A stretch of DNA of 64,000 nucleotides from Yersinia massiliensis CCUG 53443 (GCF_000312485.1 NZ_HE997643.1:1865127-1929126), one strand, 5' to 3'. Shown: positions 16,277 through 24,107, numbered from the stretch's first letter. The notes: a model not told the origin generated them from the sequence alone. Made by a program: numbers and translations.

Positions 16277-16585
16277 ATGAAACACTCAGAGGTTAACCAT
16301 CAGGATATTCATAAAAAATTACGTGAGAGTAAATCCCACTGGTCGTATTTGTTTGATGCTAAACATTTTAACCCTAAATCAACTTACCAACTTCAAACTT
16401 GTTTTGTTGGTGAAGTTGAATACGCCATTTATGAACGGATTGAAAATTACTTTGTTCTTGTGGATTTTTTTAACAGTTACGAATCAGCAAATGAACAAGC
16501 TCGAAAAATAATTGATGAATGCGAAAAGTTTAAAAATTCAATTATTGGTTATTCTAATTATAAAGAAAGAAACTTGAATGCTTAG
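16277..16585 (+). CDS. Unknown first gene of early left operon
   Basis: This 102-residue protein starts MKHSEVNHQDIHKKLRESKS, with GAGGATAAG before the ATG. It is AT-rich relative to the phage core. It has aromatic-rich strands in the middle and a charged helix at the end. It occupies the position of N or kil-type genes in lambdoid phages, but it is not arginine-rich at its N terminus like N. I recognise no family. Confidence 0.6.
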   Translation: MKHSEVNHQDIHKKLRESKSHWSYLFDAKHFNPKSTYQLQTCFVGEVEYAIYERIENYFVLVDFFNSYESANEQARKIIDECEKFKNSIIGYSNYKERNLNA

Positions 16586-16659
16586 TTTAACGACTCATGT
16601 ACTGACGCCAATCGAATACATGAGCCTAGCCAAATACACATACCTGAGAGGTTAGTTAT

Positions 16660-16974
16660 ATGGTTAAGTCAAATAGTATCATAATTAAAAATGCAACTAC
16701 AAACCCATCATCTGAGAAAGTTATTCTAGTTGATAAAGACGCTCGGCATGTAGCCCAAAAATTGGCAAGTGACTATAAAACTGAATACGGTTGGTTATTA
16801 GCCAATTGGAAGTTGAGAGAGGCTTACGGGATATATATTGAAGAACCGTTCCCTAGCGTCGGTGATGTATTGGGTAATTATACTATCACGCATGCTTGCA
16901 AAGAAACCGGCTGTGTTATTAAGACTCAGACGCGCTATTTACAAATGAATAAAGGAGCTGGAATCTATGCGTAA
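16660..16974 (+). CDS. Unknown early phage protein
   Basis: This 104-residue protein starts MVKSNSIIIKNATTNPSSEK. The ATG follows GAGAGG. I see a mixed alpha/beta pattern and one Cys pair (CKETGC, about residues 83-88). The 3' end overlaps the next gene by 8 bp. Confidence 0.6.
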   Translation: MVKSNSIIIKNATTNPSSEKVILVDKDARHVAQKLASDYKTEYGWLLANWKLREAYGIYIEEPFPSVGDVLGNYTITHACKETGCVIKTQTRYLQMNKGAGIYA

Positions 16975-17338
16975 TTTATCGACATCAAACCAAATCACAC
17001 CAGGTATCATCTCTGTCTCCGGTGGCTCTTCCGAAGGTGTATACATACAAGACAAGAAAGATATCTTGTACAAAGAACCTGATAATTTTACACCATTAAA
17101 TTTTGGTATTTTCCCTCCGAAAGGGCAAATAGAATACCTTGCCTACACGGCTAGTAATGCTGATCGTTATGCAAAGCAATTAAGATATTTATATACAACG
17201 CTCATTGATGACGCAATTCGAAAGGTTGATGAAGATGTTGCAGCGAGGCTATGGAGCCTTACAGAAGAGTTGGTAATAATGACAACACAATCATCCAGAA
17301 ATGCTAAAAAATTAATGGATGAAAATAATGAAAATTGA
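16967..17338 (+). CDS. Unknown early phage protein
   Basis: This 123-residue protein starts MRNLSTSNQITPGIISVSGG, with AAGGAG upstream. The C-terminal half is helical (YAKQLRYLYTTLIDDAIRKV...). It overlaps both neighbours, so it belongs to a tightly packed operon. I recognise no function. Confidence 0.6.
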   Translation: MRNLSTSNQITPGIISVSGGSSEGVYIQDKKDILYKEPDNFTPLNFGIFPPKGQIEYLAYTASNADRYAKQLRYLYTTLIDDAIRKVDEDVAARLWSLTEELVIMTTQSSRNAKKLMDENNEN

Positions 17339-17798
17339 AAAAGTTGACCCATCCAGATTCGAAGAGTGGGAATTTGATTTAATTGATGATGGTGGTGTCG
17401 AGGTTGCATTCCAATTAAGGCCGGAACCTGTTTATTTTGTTATGCGTCACGGTCGCCGTAAGAAATGCTTTAGCCGTGAAACTGCAATTAATCGTCTAGC
17501 TCACTTTATGACTGAAAAAGTATTTAAACGGGCGGGTGTTAAGTCTCGCGTAGGCGAAACCTACACAACACTTGAAGATGGCAGGATTGCACATAATCGC
17601 GGTGAACACACTATAGATTATATTATTGCCCACTCGCGCTGTATGCGCCGTATTCGCCGCCTGTTAGCCAAGCGACGCGAAATATTAAGACAGGAAGCCA
17701 AAAAGAAAAAGCAAACTGACTCTCTTATCGATAAATATAAAAAGGCAATAGATAAGGTTGCCGAATTAAAGAAAGAGATTGTAAGTCTTAATTACTAA
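17328..17798 (+). CDS. Unknown basic early phage protein with C-terminal coiled coil
   Basis: This 156-residue protein starts MKIEKVDPSRFEEWEFDLID. I chose ATG 17328 over 17319 because GGATGA precedes it by 5 nt. It has an acidic N terminus, a strongly basic centre with RCMRRIRRLLAKRREILRQ (about residues 103-121), and a Lys/Glu heptad region at the end. The basic segment suggests nucleic-acid binding. An antiterminator role is possible but unsupported. Confidence 0.6.
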   Translation: MKIEKVDPSRFEEWEFDLIDDGGVEVAFQLRPEPVYFVMRHGRRKKCFSRETAINRLAHFMTEKVFKRAGVKSRVGETYTTLEDGRIAHNRGEHTIDYIIAHSRCMRRIRRLLAKRREILRQEAKKKKQTDSLIDKYKKAIDKVAELKKEIVSLNY

Positions 17799-17818
17799 CT
17801 AAACAAAATATTAACTAT

Positions 17819-17853
17819 GGCCTTCGGGTTAGGACTCCCCATACCTAAAGGCC
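17819..17853 (+). ncRNA. Structured RNA hairpin with C-rich loop in early leader
   Basis: In the gap before the next gene, GGCCT (17819-17823) pairs with AGGCC (17849-17853) and TTAGG (17829-17833) pairs with CCTAA (17844-17848). TCGGG bulges on one side and the loop is ACTCCCCATA. The CTCCCC loop could pair with GAGG-type ribosome sites such as that of the following gene at 17874. It may be a regulatory RNA element. Comparison with phage C4-type antisense RNAs would be informative. Confidence 0.4.
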
Positions 17854-17873
17854 GTAAATGAGGCAACCCAAAT

Positions 17874-18233
17874 ATGAGCAATCTTGAATTAATCGGAAGA
17901 TATCGTAATCGCATAGTGGCTGCAAAACTGGATTCATTGCAGCGGAAAACAGGCAGCACCTGCGTAATTAAAGAATCAGCCAGCGGGGAGATTATCTCCA
18001 TTGAATTAACGGCTGAGGTATTAACACGCGCATTAGAAATGTTTGAGCTGGTAATTATTGAATCATTAGGAAAGGCCAAGGCTCGTGAGTCGATTGTTGA
18101 AACCTATAAGGATTGCGTCAAAAAGTTTGGTGGACTTACCCAAAGCGGTCACGCCCTTGTTGATCGGTTAATTGATGGGTTTGTTACAGCATCTGACGAA
18201 CCAGCCACCAGCGACACACGGGAAGTGAAATGA
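17874..18233 (+). CDS. Unknown early phage protein
   Basis: This 119-residue protein starts MSNLELIGRYRNRIVAAKLD. The N-terminal part has a strand-rich section (CVIKESASGEIISIELTAEV) followed by a long helix. The ribosome site GAGG is 10 nt from the ATG and close to a hairpin with a CTCCCC loop. It overlaps the next gene by 4 bp (ATGA). Confidence 0.6.
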   Translation: MSNLELIGRYRNRIVAAKLDSLQRKTGSTCVIKESASGEIISIELTAEVLTRALEMFELVIIESLGKAKARESIVETYKDCVKKFGGLTQSGHALVDRLIDGFVTASDEPATSDTREVK

Positions 18234-18418
18234 GCAATTACGCCCAAAGAGCCGAACAAGCAACCGAGCTTGAAGCTAAAGGGCTATATCGCCGTGCTGC
18301 ATGTGCTTGGCGTGACGCATTACCTCACGCCCCATCAATAGAGGTTCAGGGAATATGTGCCAGCAATGCGCAGCGTTGCTCTGACCAGGCGAAATACAAA
18401 GGAAAACCAGAAGTATGA
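18230..18418 (+). CDS. ANR-like small regulator (tentative)
   Basis: This 62-residue protein has the pattern AEQATELEAKGLYRRAACAWRDAL with a later CxxNAQRC. It resembles the ANR (Aar-like) and PerC-type small proteins of enteric bacteria, in which a helix-turn-helix-like hairpin xAxxAExxGxYxxAAxxWxxA is followed by WCxxRAxxC. Some of these bind AraC-family activators, and many phage members have no known role. It is coupled to both neighbours by 4-bp overlaps. Confidence 0.5.
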   Translation: MSNYAQRAEQATELEAKGLYRRAACAWRDALPHAPSIEVQGICASNAQRCSDQAKYKGKPEV

Positions 18419-18633
18419 CTAAAAAACGCAATAGCAAAACTCGTCAGGGCCTTTGTGGTGTGACCTTGGCGCAAGGACACCGACTAGACCGAGCGCCAGC
18501 AAGGGAATACGTCAACGTGCAGGAATCAGTAGCGAAATACCGAACAGACGACGGCGTAGTTGAAATGCCATTAAACCGAAGCATGCGCCGGTACGCAAAA
18601 CACATTGGCATCAACATCAAAGAGGTGAAGTGA
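18415..18633 (+). CDS. Unknown basic small phage protein
   Basis: This 72-residue Arg/Lys-rich protein starts MTKKRNSKTRQGLCGVTLAQ. Its start overlaps the preceding stop (ATGA). I see no motif. The high positive charge suggests nucleic-acid contact. Confidence 0.55.
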   Translation: MTKKRNSKTRQGLCGVTLAQGHRLDRAPAREYVNVQESVAKYRTDDGVVEMPLNRSMRRYAKHIGINIKEVK

Positions 18634-18634
18634 A

Positions 18635-19474
18635 ATGACGAATAAAACTGAACTAGTAGTCAATGGTGCGCCAATGATGGGTACCAAAGAAATTGCAAAG
18701 ATGACTGAAAAACGCCCAGCAGACGTGATCCGCGACGTGTGGGTGATGCTGGAATCTCTTTATGGTATCAGCAAAGATAACGCAAATTTGCGTAATTATA
18801 AAAATCAACAGGTTACGTTGGTTTCTGGCGTTATTGCCTGCATCGATAATCGTGGCTTTGTCTCTGAGTTCCTCCTCGATCGCCGACATTCGGAAATTTT
18901 GGTTTCTGGTTACGACGTTAAACGTCGCGCTGCAATCATTGATCGTTGGCACGCACTTGAAACGGGCGAATCCCAGCCTCTCCTCTCACCGCCAGCACCA
19001 CAGGAAACCCACATGAATAATGACATTCTTTCTCTGGCGCGTGTTGTAGCTGAGGCAACCGCATCGGCAACCATGAAAGCGGTAATTGATATTGTTGGCA
19101 TTCAGAAGTACCAACCCGTAGTTGAACCAGTTGTAGCTATCGCGCCACCAGCACCAGAAGCCTTGCAGGTCAGCCACCACACGCCAGATAGCGGACAATC
19201 TGAATATGCCCTTGTGTCTGATCTGTCGTGGGCTTGTGGGTTATCAGATGATGCCTGCCGCCGATTGACTACGTTCTCGAAGCTACCTACCCGCCTGACC
19301 AATGGTGAGCGAGGCCATTTACTGATTCACCGTGATTCGTTTATGTCGGCAGCTCAAACCTTGCTTGATGAGTCCACACCACCCACCGGCAAACTTAAGC
19401 GCTGGCAGCATCCAGAGTTCGGCGGCTTCACTTTACGTCTGAAATCCGAAAACCACACAGGGGAGACAAAATAA
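18635..19474 (+). CDS. Rha-family phage regulatory protein
   Basis: This 279-residue protein has an N-terminal Rha domain (MGTKEIAKMTEKRPADVIRD ... LLDRRHSEILVSGYDVKRRAAIIDRWHALE, residues about 15-110). A Pro/Ala-rich linker follows, then a C-terminal domain (about 190-279) with a helix-turn-helix-like stretch (DDACRRLTTFSKLP). Rha proteins are early lambdoid regulators that interfere with phage growth in hosts lacking IHF. The C-terminal part is probably a separate DNA-binding module. It is coupled to the next gene by TAATG. Confidence 0.8.
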   Translation: MTNKTELVVNGAPMMGTKEIAKMTEKRPADVIRDVWVMLESLYGISKDNANLRNYKNQQVTLVSGVIACIDNRGFVSEFLLDRRHSEILVSGYDVKRRAAIIDRWHALETGESQPLLSPPAPQETHMNNDILSLARVVAEATASATMKAVIDIVGIQKYQPVVEPVVAIAPPAPEALQVSHHTPDSGQSEYALVSDLSWACGLSDDACRRLTTFSKLPTRLTNGERGHLLIHRDSFMSAAQTLLDESTPPTGKLKRWQHPEFGGFTLRLKSENHTGETK

Positions 19475-20070
19475 TGTTTATTCCAACCGATATTCTTCGC
19501 GCCGCTCTGCTCTGTGTCGCTGGAGAGAGCGAAACCCGCGAATACCTGAAAGGGGTGTACATCACCCCAACCCATATCAAGGCTACTGATGGCCGTGCGC
19601 TGGTGATGATGGAGCATGGCTGTGAGGTCGGTAATGATATTGATGGCGTGTTTGTCTTTGATGGTGACATTCCTGACGAAGCCGCCGATGCCGAATTAAC
19701 CGCGATTGTTGCTGACGGCAGCAACTGGTATGCAGTCCATTACGATGAAAACGAGAAGCCAATTTGTTCAAACATGCTGGAACTACTCGATTGCAAATAC
19801 CCCGATTTTAGCAAGCTATTACCCGCTGAACTGGAACCATGCGAAGAATTTCCCATGTTCAATGCCCGACTACTGGCATTGCCTTACCTGATGTTTCGTC
19901 ATGGTTTTGGCCCGGTGAAATTCAAGCCTTACGGGAAAGAAGCACCGTGCCAGTTACTGCTCGACCCAGCCACTAATCACCTGTACGGAAACCCATTTCT
20001 GGTAATTATGCCGCTACATTCAAACGCCTTTGAACTCTGCCAGGGGGTGCTGAATGAAGAAGGTATTTGA
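19474..20070 (+). CDS. Phage protein with sliding-clamp-like features (tentative)
   Basis: This 198-residue protein starts MFIPTDILRAALLCVAGESE. Several phrases recall bacterial DNA polymerase III beta-clamp repeats: a domain-opening helix, GVYITPTHIKATDGRALVMM (compare the beta-clamp LATDGHRM segment), a YPDFSKLLP strand as in clamp domain starts, and a closing FLVIMPL that resembles the clamp C terminus (MPM.L). It is half the length of a beta clamp. The similarity is judged by eye and function is unproven. Confidence 0.5.
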   Translation: MFIPTDILRAALLCVAGESETREYLKGVYITPTHIKATDGRALVMMEHGCEVGNDIDGVFVFDGDIPDEAADAELTAIVADGSNWYAVHYDENEKPICSNMLELLDCKYPDFSKLLPAELEPCEEFPMFNARLLALPYLMFRHGFGPVKFKPYGKEAPCQLLLDPATNHLYGNPFLVIMPLHSNAFELCQGVLNEEGI

Positions 20071-20176
20071 GATTATGTGGACGCTGTTCTTTTCTACCCT
20101 TGTCGGCGTTGGGCTTACTTCTGGCTTCTATGCTTGGCTTGGCTGGGTCATTTGGTTGCGGGAGGTGTTGGCATGA
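20054..20176 (+). CDS. 40-residue membrane protein
   Basis: A short frame starts MKKVFEIMWTLFFSTLVGVG and ends WVIWLREVLA. It is hydrophobic nearly throughout with Trp at both ends, so it is a single-pass membrane protein. GGGGGTG precedes the ATG. It overlaps the end of the clamp-like gene by 17 bp, and its stop overlaps the next ATG (ATGA). These couplings support it as a real gene. Confidence 0.6.
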   Translation: MKKVFEIMWTLFFSTLVGVGLTSGFYAWLGWVIWLREVLA

Positions 20177-20394
20177 AATTCGATTATCAAGACAGCGGCG
20201 CGGTGGCCAGCATCACGATCACCAGCACGATATTTGAATTCCGTAAACATAACCGTGTGGTTGATAAGGTGTTGCTTCTGGTAGATGTTAGCCCACACCG
20301 AACCGGATCATTCTTCATGAAAACCGTGCTTTCCGGTCGCTCTGCGGCGGTGCTCAGGGCTTATAAACTTGTGGCTCGGGGGGTGTCGCGATGA
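20173..20394 (+). CDS. Unknown small phage protein
   Basis: This 73-residue protein starts MKFDYQDSGAVASITITSTI, fixed by GGAGG 7-8 nt before ATG 20173 rather than an upstream start that would run through the membrane-protein gene in another frame. It is strand-rich in the first half and helical and basic at the end. It overlaps both neighbours by 4 bp. Confidence 0.6.
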   Translation: MKFDYQDSGAVASITITSTIFEFRKHNRVVDKVLLLVDVSPHRTGSFFMKTVLSGRSAAVLRAYKLVARGVSR

Positions 20395-20807
20395 AGAAAT
20401 CACTTGAGCTAATTGGTGGCAAAGATAAGGGGGTTGTCGCACCCGTTCCCGCTAATAGCAAGGCTATCGGCCAATCTGGTCAGCAAAGCATATTACCACT
20501 GGCGTACATCATCAGATTAGCGTGGGGTAACCCCGGCGATATCACAGGCGCTGTATGGGCGGCTGGTTACCGTAAGCCAGAGAAATCAGCCGAGGAAGCC
20601 GCTCTACTGACTTTGGATCTGATTACGAATGATTATTACGGAAATGATATCCCTTTCGAGTATTGGCCCACAACTTATGACCACGTGCTATCTGGCGAAC
20701 TGAACCTGATTGTTTTCGAGGCTGTATATCTAGATAACTCGAACTCCGTCAGTGTTGCAAGGGCGATTATCGACGCCGGATACAGCAAGGTGGGTACCAA
20801 TGGGTAA
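20391..20807 (+). CDS. Unknown early phage protein
   Basis: This 138-residue protein starts MKKSLELIGGKDKGVVAPVP. After a flexible 25-residue lead it is mostly helical and acidic. It is coupled upstream by ATGA and overlaps the next gene by 8 bp. I do not recognise it. Confidence 0.6.
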   Translation: MKKSLELIGGKDKGVVAPVPANSKAIGQSGQQSILPLAYIIRLAWGNPGDITGAVWAAGYRKPEKSAEEAALLTLDLITNDYYGNDIPFEYWPTTYDHVLSGELNLIVFEAVYLDNSNSVSVARAIIDAGYSKVGTNG

Positions 20808-21036
20808 ACAGGCTGATATCAACGACACCCAAGTACGGGCCACGGTTCGGATAGATGATGGTCGCGACTGGACGAAATGGCTTAACTGGAAAATGCGTGA
20901 AAAGTACCGCATGCGGAATGGGATAAATGAAGCACCACCAGCCAGACCGAAGGTAGCACCAGTGACAATAACGCCGATTAAACAGCCCCGGAAACGGGGT
21001 TATAAGGTGGTTCAGAAAGCGATAGGGGCGGTGTGA
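20800..21036 (+). CDS. Unknown basic early phage protein
   Basis: This 78-residue protein starts MGKQADINDTQVRATVRIDD, placed at ATG 20800 after GGTGGG. It has a Trp/Arg-rich middle (WTKWLNWKMREKYRMRNG) and a Pro/Lys-rich tail. It is possibly a DNA-binding protein, but no family was recognised. Confidence 0.55.
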   Translation: MGKQADINDTQVRATVRIDDGRDWTKWLNWKMREKYRMRNGINEAPPARPKVAPVTITPIKQPRKRGYKVVQKAIGAV

Positions 21037-21302
21037 TGAATAAACAAGACCATATAAAAATGCTTCAGTTTGAGATTGAGTTGTTGGAAAAACAGACAGC
21101 ATCAAGCAATCCATGCGCCGCGCTACACGCTGAGTTTGTTCTCTCTAGCTACCGAGTTGCCCTATCTGCGCTAATGGCTGAACCGGTTTATTGGGAGATT
21201 GCCGGAATCCTATTTTCAACGCGAGAGGATGCACTTAAGCCCGGTTTTCGAGGAACCCCAGAGCCGCTATACGAAGAGCTAATTGTGGAGGCGAAACAGT
21301 GA
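21036..21302 (+). CDS. Unknown early phage protein
   Basis: This 88-residue protein starts MNKQDHIKMLQFEIELLEKQ, with AGGGG before ATG 21036 that overlaps the preceding stop (TGATG). A helical N-terminal hairpin is followed by AEPVYWEIAGILFSTREDAL, a phrase typical of small accessory proteins in lambdoid early regions (ea8.5/ea22-like context). Function is unknown. Confidence 0.6.
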   Translation: MNKQDHIKMLQFEIELLEKQTASSNPCAALHAEFVLSSYRVALSALMAEPVYWEIAGILFSTREDALKPGFRGTPEPLYEELIVEAKQ

Positions 21303-21472
21303 AATTCAAATGTACAGGCAAGTGGAACGGTGAACCATTCGAGCGCGTTACCGAAGCAGAAGACGAGGCCGATTGCTACGGGCATTGGCACTGGTGGGCC
21401 TCGATGGGTGAAGCCACTATTACTGATTTTGTCATGGAGGTATGCGCAGATGAGCAACCGTCAGCAGTTTGA
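21299..21472 (+). CDS. 57-residue acidic phage protein (GTG start)
   Basis: A frame starting at GTG 21299 (overlapping the preceding stop, GTGA) encodes MKFKCTGKWNGEPFERVTEA and ends in QPSAV. GGAGG lies 7 nt upstream of the GTG. The product is acidic with a CYGHWHWW cluster (about residues 26-33). It overlaps the next gene by 23 bp. The GTG start and strong ribosome site make it likely real. Confidence 0.6.
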   Translation: MKFKCTGKWNGEPFERVTEAEDEADCYGHWHWWASMGEATITDFVMEVCADEQPSAV

Positions 21473-21608
21473 AAAACGTTGTCACTACGTAGGCGGCTTT
21501 GATTTAACTCGCCATGGCAACGGCTACGCTAGCTACAGAACGGATTTAGGCTGGACATGGTGGCAAGCGGCAATCAAAACACCGGTAATGCTCCCCCCCA
21601 ATGATTGA
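21450..21608 (+). CDS. 52-residue phage protein
   Basis: This short frame starts MSNRQQFEKRCHYVGGFDLT with GGAGG 9 nt upstream. It contains GYASYRTDLGWTWWQAAIK, a pattern seen in small phage proteins of unknown function. It is tightly packed between overlapping neighbours. Confidence 0.6.
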   Translation: MSNRQQFEKRCHYVGGFDLTRHGNGYASYRTDLGWTWWQAAIKTPVMLPPND

Positions 21609-21753
21609 TATCACTGGTCTGGAGGGTGAAGACCTAAACTCCGCGAACCATTTCAACGCTGCCATTGCTATGTGCTCTATAGCGATCCGGAAGGCGGGTT
21701 ACTCAAGCGAGTGTTCACCAATGTTTTACCCTACAGATAAGCAAGGCGGCTAA
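21601..21753 (+). CDS. 50-residue phage protein
   Basis: A frame from ATG 21601 encodes MIDITGLEGEDLNSANHFNA and ends TDKQGG. It overlaps the preceding gene by 8 bp and ends 2 bp before the Xis-like gene. No ribosome site is obvious, so coupling is assumed. Confidence is modest. Confidence 0.45.
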   Translation: MIDITGLEGEDLNSANHFNAAIAMCSIAIRKAGYSSECSPMFYPTDKQGG

Positions 21754-21755
21754 TT

Positions 21756-21956
21756 ATGATCACATGTGAATTATTGACAATTGAACGGGTAGAAAAGGCT
21801 GTAGGGTATGACCGCACAACCATCTACCTGCGCATCAAAGAAGGGACATTCCCAAAACCAGTTAAAGACGGGCGCAACTCTCGTTGGCCGTCAACGGTGA
21901 TTCAGGAATGGATTGATAACCTTATTGTGGAGAATCAGAAGCAATCAGGCCAGTAA
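21756..21956 (+). CDS. AlpA/excisionase-like DNA-binding protein
   Basis: This 66-residue winged-helix protein contains LLTIERVEKAVGYDRTTIYL, then RIKEGTFPKPVKDGRNSRWP, the AlpA-family hallmark of helix-turn-helix followed by a FPxPVK wing. A C-terminal helix (EWIDNLI) follows. AlpA-type proteins act as excisionases or activate integrase expression in P4-like elements. Here it is the last gene of the early operon and its 3' end overlaps the integrase 3' end by 35 bp on the opposite strand. Confidence 0.82.
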   Translation: MITCELLTIERVEKAVGYDRTTIYLRIKEGTFPKPVKDGRNSRWPSTVIQEWIDNLIVENQKQSGQ

Positions 21957-23118
21957 CCCACTGGCCCCACTCTTCCATTAACTGCCGTCTCTCTGGCATG
22001 TACTCGGCGTGATTGTATGCGGCTGACACACGGTTTTTTTCAACGTGTGCTAGCTGCCGCTCGATAACTTCATGCCGATATCCCATTTCATGCAACCTGG
22101 TTGAAGCTGTAGCGCGGAAATCGTGAGTTGTTATCACCGTACGAGCGTATCCCAACTGCACAATAGCCCTATTTAAAGTGGATGCTCCCATGTAAGTGTT
22201 GTTTAGTCTGGTATTGGGGAATAACCAACGCCTATTACCCGTAATTTTCTTCAATTCATTTAGCAGGGATATTACTGGGGCAGACAATGGCACTCTATGC
22301 ATTCGCCCCATTTTCATTAGTTCCGGGGGAATAACCCATTCCGCATTATCAAAATCAATATGTGACCATTCAGCCGAACGTAATTCAGCTTGTCTAACAA
22401 ATACTAGCGGCAAGATTCTTAGCGCTATAATAGTCGCTTGGTTACCGGTGGAGCTATCAAGACGCAAATAATAATCACGTAACTCATCACCAGTGAGCGG
22501 TCTAGAATGTTCGGTTTTAGGGACTATAATAGCCCCCCTTAATGCCGCGGCCGGATCGGAGTCTGCGCGTAATGTCGCTACGCCATAGCAAAAAACAGCA
22601 GAGCACCACTGCCGTACTTTAACCGCTACGGATTTAGCGCCCCGACTCTCAAGGTCTCTAATTATTTTTAATATATGAGAGGCGTTAATTTCCCGCATAG
22701 GCATAGCGCCAATAGCGGGGAAAATATCGTTATACATAAAACCAGTGATCTGATTTTTTGAATTTTTTGCCCAATGCTCCCCTTTTTTATCCAGCCATTC
22801 TTTTGCCACTATTTCGAATGTATTGGCGTTCTCAGCTTTTGCGATATCCCGCTCAACTGCTTTGGCTTCCTTGGGGGCGATGCCGTTTTTTACCTGCTCC
22901 CTAGCCCACTCACGCAATCGACGAGCTTCGGCCAACGATACGGCAGGGTAACTCCCGATAGTGTAGCGTCCGTCCTTTGTAGGCGTGATCCAGTAGCGAT
23001 AACGCCATGTCTTTACACCCGAGGGGCGAACATCCAAGTACAGGCCGTTACCATCCTGCAATTGATAGGCTTTTTCTTGAGGTTTAGCGTTGCGGGCTTT
23101 GGTATCAGTTAACTTCAT
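21922..23118 (-). CDS. Tyrosine integrase of left prophage
   Basis: This 398-residue site-specific recombinase has an N-terminal arm-binding domain (LTDTKARNAKPQEKAYQLQD, DUF4102 type), a core-binding SAM-like domain (about residues 98-190), and a catalytic domain with Arg242 (VRQAEL), His332-x-x-Arg335 (HDFR), His358 and nucleophile Tyr368 (AAYNH). It belongs to the P4-like integrase group. Its promoter region holds repeated TTGTCCGGT sites. It is convergent with the early operon instead of part of it, unlike lambda int. Confidence 0.95.
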   Translation of the reverse strand: MKLTDTKARNAKPQEKAYQLQDGNGLYLDVRPSGVKTWRYRYWITPTKDGRYTIGSYPAVSLAEARRLREWAREQVKNGIAPKEAKAVERDIAKAENANTFEIVAKEWLDKKGEHWAKNSKNQITGFMYNDIFPAIGAMPMREINASHILKIIRDLESRGAKSVAVKVRQWCSAVFCYGVATLRADSDPAAALRGAIIVPKTEHSRPLTGDELRDYYLRLDSSTGNQATIIALRILPLVFVRQAELRSAEWSHIDFDNAEWVIPPELMKMGRMHRVPLSAPVISLLNELKKITGNRRWLFPNTRLNNTYMGASTLNRAIVQLGYARTVITTHDFRATASTRLHEMGYRHEVIERQLAHVEKNRVSAAYNHAEYMPERRQLMEEWGQWVTGLIASDSPQ

Positions 23119-23274
23119 AGGGCCACCGGATAACCGTTTATTTGTCCGGTAGCTTGTCCGGTTTATTATTCGCTGTCAATCAATGTTGTTAGATGCCAAT
23201 AAACACAAAGCCCTGCAATAGCGAGGCCTTGAGAGATTTATTCGATGTTAACGGATTCTATTAAACATCAAAGT
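23119..23274. promoter_or_regulatory. Integrase promoter/arm-site region and prophage-chromosome junction
   Basis: TTGTCCGGT occurs at 23142-23150 and 23154-23162 (12 bp apart), and an inverted near-copy ACCGGATAA at 23125-23133 sits just before the integrase start. Such sites are likely Int arm-type or autoregulatory sites. The chromosome resumes with the mepA stop at 23275, so the attachment core should be in this interval. It cannot be defined without the other end. Confidence 0.5.
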
Positions 23275-24102
23275 TTATTCCGCAGCGAAATGGTTATCCA
23301 ATAGCGCCTGACAGGAAGGCGGCAATGGTGGTGGTAAGGTTTTACCCGGCTTAGCACTTGGCTGATGAGGCTGGAACCAGCTCTCCAGCTCCGCACCACA
23401 ACCATCACCTGGTGGCGGTGAATCTTGATCCAAGCATTCCAAGCTATCAGCGGGGCAGCGTAAGCGGACATGCATATGAGCGCGGTGAGCAAACCATGGG
23501 CGCACTTTATGCAGCCAATTGCGATCCGTACCTGCATCCAGACAAAGTTGTTTTTTGATGGCTGGATTGACGAAGATACGCGTCACTTCACTATCTTGAG
23601 CCGCTAACTTAATCAGACTTTCAATCTGCGGTTGCCATAATGCAGGCACCACACGTTTACCGTCAACGGCAACCAAATCAATGGGTTGTGGCTTAAGTAA
23701 TTGCTGTTGGCTCCAGCGCTGTTTGGGCAACTGTAACCAGATATCCACATCCAGACCTGATTGATGGCTAGCATGACCACTGCTAAAACGCCCACCCGCT
23801 GGCATCGCCATATCACCAATCAGAACTGTACCCAGCTGATTTTTCTCTGCTTTCTCGCTCAGACGGTGAATAAAGTTCAGCAAATCAGGGTGACCAAAAT
23901 AGCGGCGTTGATCCGGTCGCATCACCTGATATTGCGCTGACTGAAGCGGCAAAGGCATGGCCCCAATCACACAACCGTTAGCGAAACCGCCGATCGCTTG
24001 CGGCGATCCTGCCACTGGGTTCGCAATTTGCTGCCACGGTGTCGCAGCAAGGACGGGGGCCGCAAGGGTCAATGTCAAAAGACCCGCAATCCATTTTTTC
24101 AT
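23275..24102 (-). CDS. mepA: Penicillin-insensitive murein endopeptidase
   Basis: This 275-residue periplasmic LAS-type metallopeptidase cuts D-Ala-mDAP crosslinks in peptidoglycan. A cleavable signal peptide ([19 protein letters not shown]) is followed by the zinc-site motifs [15 protein letters not shown] (His and Asp ligands) and HRAHMHVRL near residue 210. The length matches the E. coli enzyme. It lies 5 bp downstream of aroC in the same direction, the enterobacterial arrangement. The left prophage is inserted just past its 3' end. Confidence 0.95.
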   Translation of the reverse strand: MKKWIAGLLTLTLAAPVLAATPWQQIANPVAGSPQAIGGFANGCVIGAMPLPLQSAQYQVMRPDQRRYFGHPDLLNFIHRLSEKAEKNQLGTVLIGDMAMPAGGRFSSGHASHQSGLDVDIWLQLPKQRWSQQQLLKPQPIDLVAVDGKRVVPALWQPQIESLIKLAAQDSEVTRIFVNPAIKKQLCLDAGTDRNWLHKVRPWFAHRAHMHVRLRCPADSLECLDQDSPPPGDGCGAELESWFQPHQPSAKPGKTLPPPLPPSCQALLDNHFAAE

Positions 24103-24107
24103 CGTGC

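Larger units (their letters stand above)
1..23165. mobile_element. Left prophage (lambdoid, HK97-type head), left end outside window
   Basis: Contiguous phage genes run from the left edge to the integrase at 21922-23118. They comprise head and packaging genes, lysis genes, an antiterminator Q, primase and helicase, Cro and CI with operators, an early operon and an integrase. The genes beyond 23.27 kb are ordinary chromosomal genes, so one prophage end lies between about 23.12 and 23.27 kb. I cannot identify the attachment core because the other end is outside the window, and no tRNA is visible at this junction. The right boundary is approximate. Confidence 0.9.
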
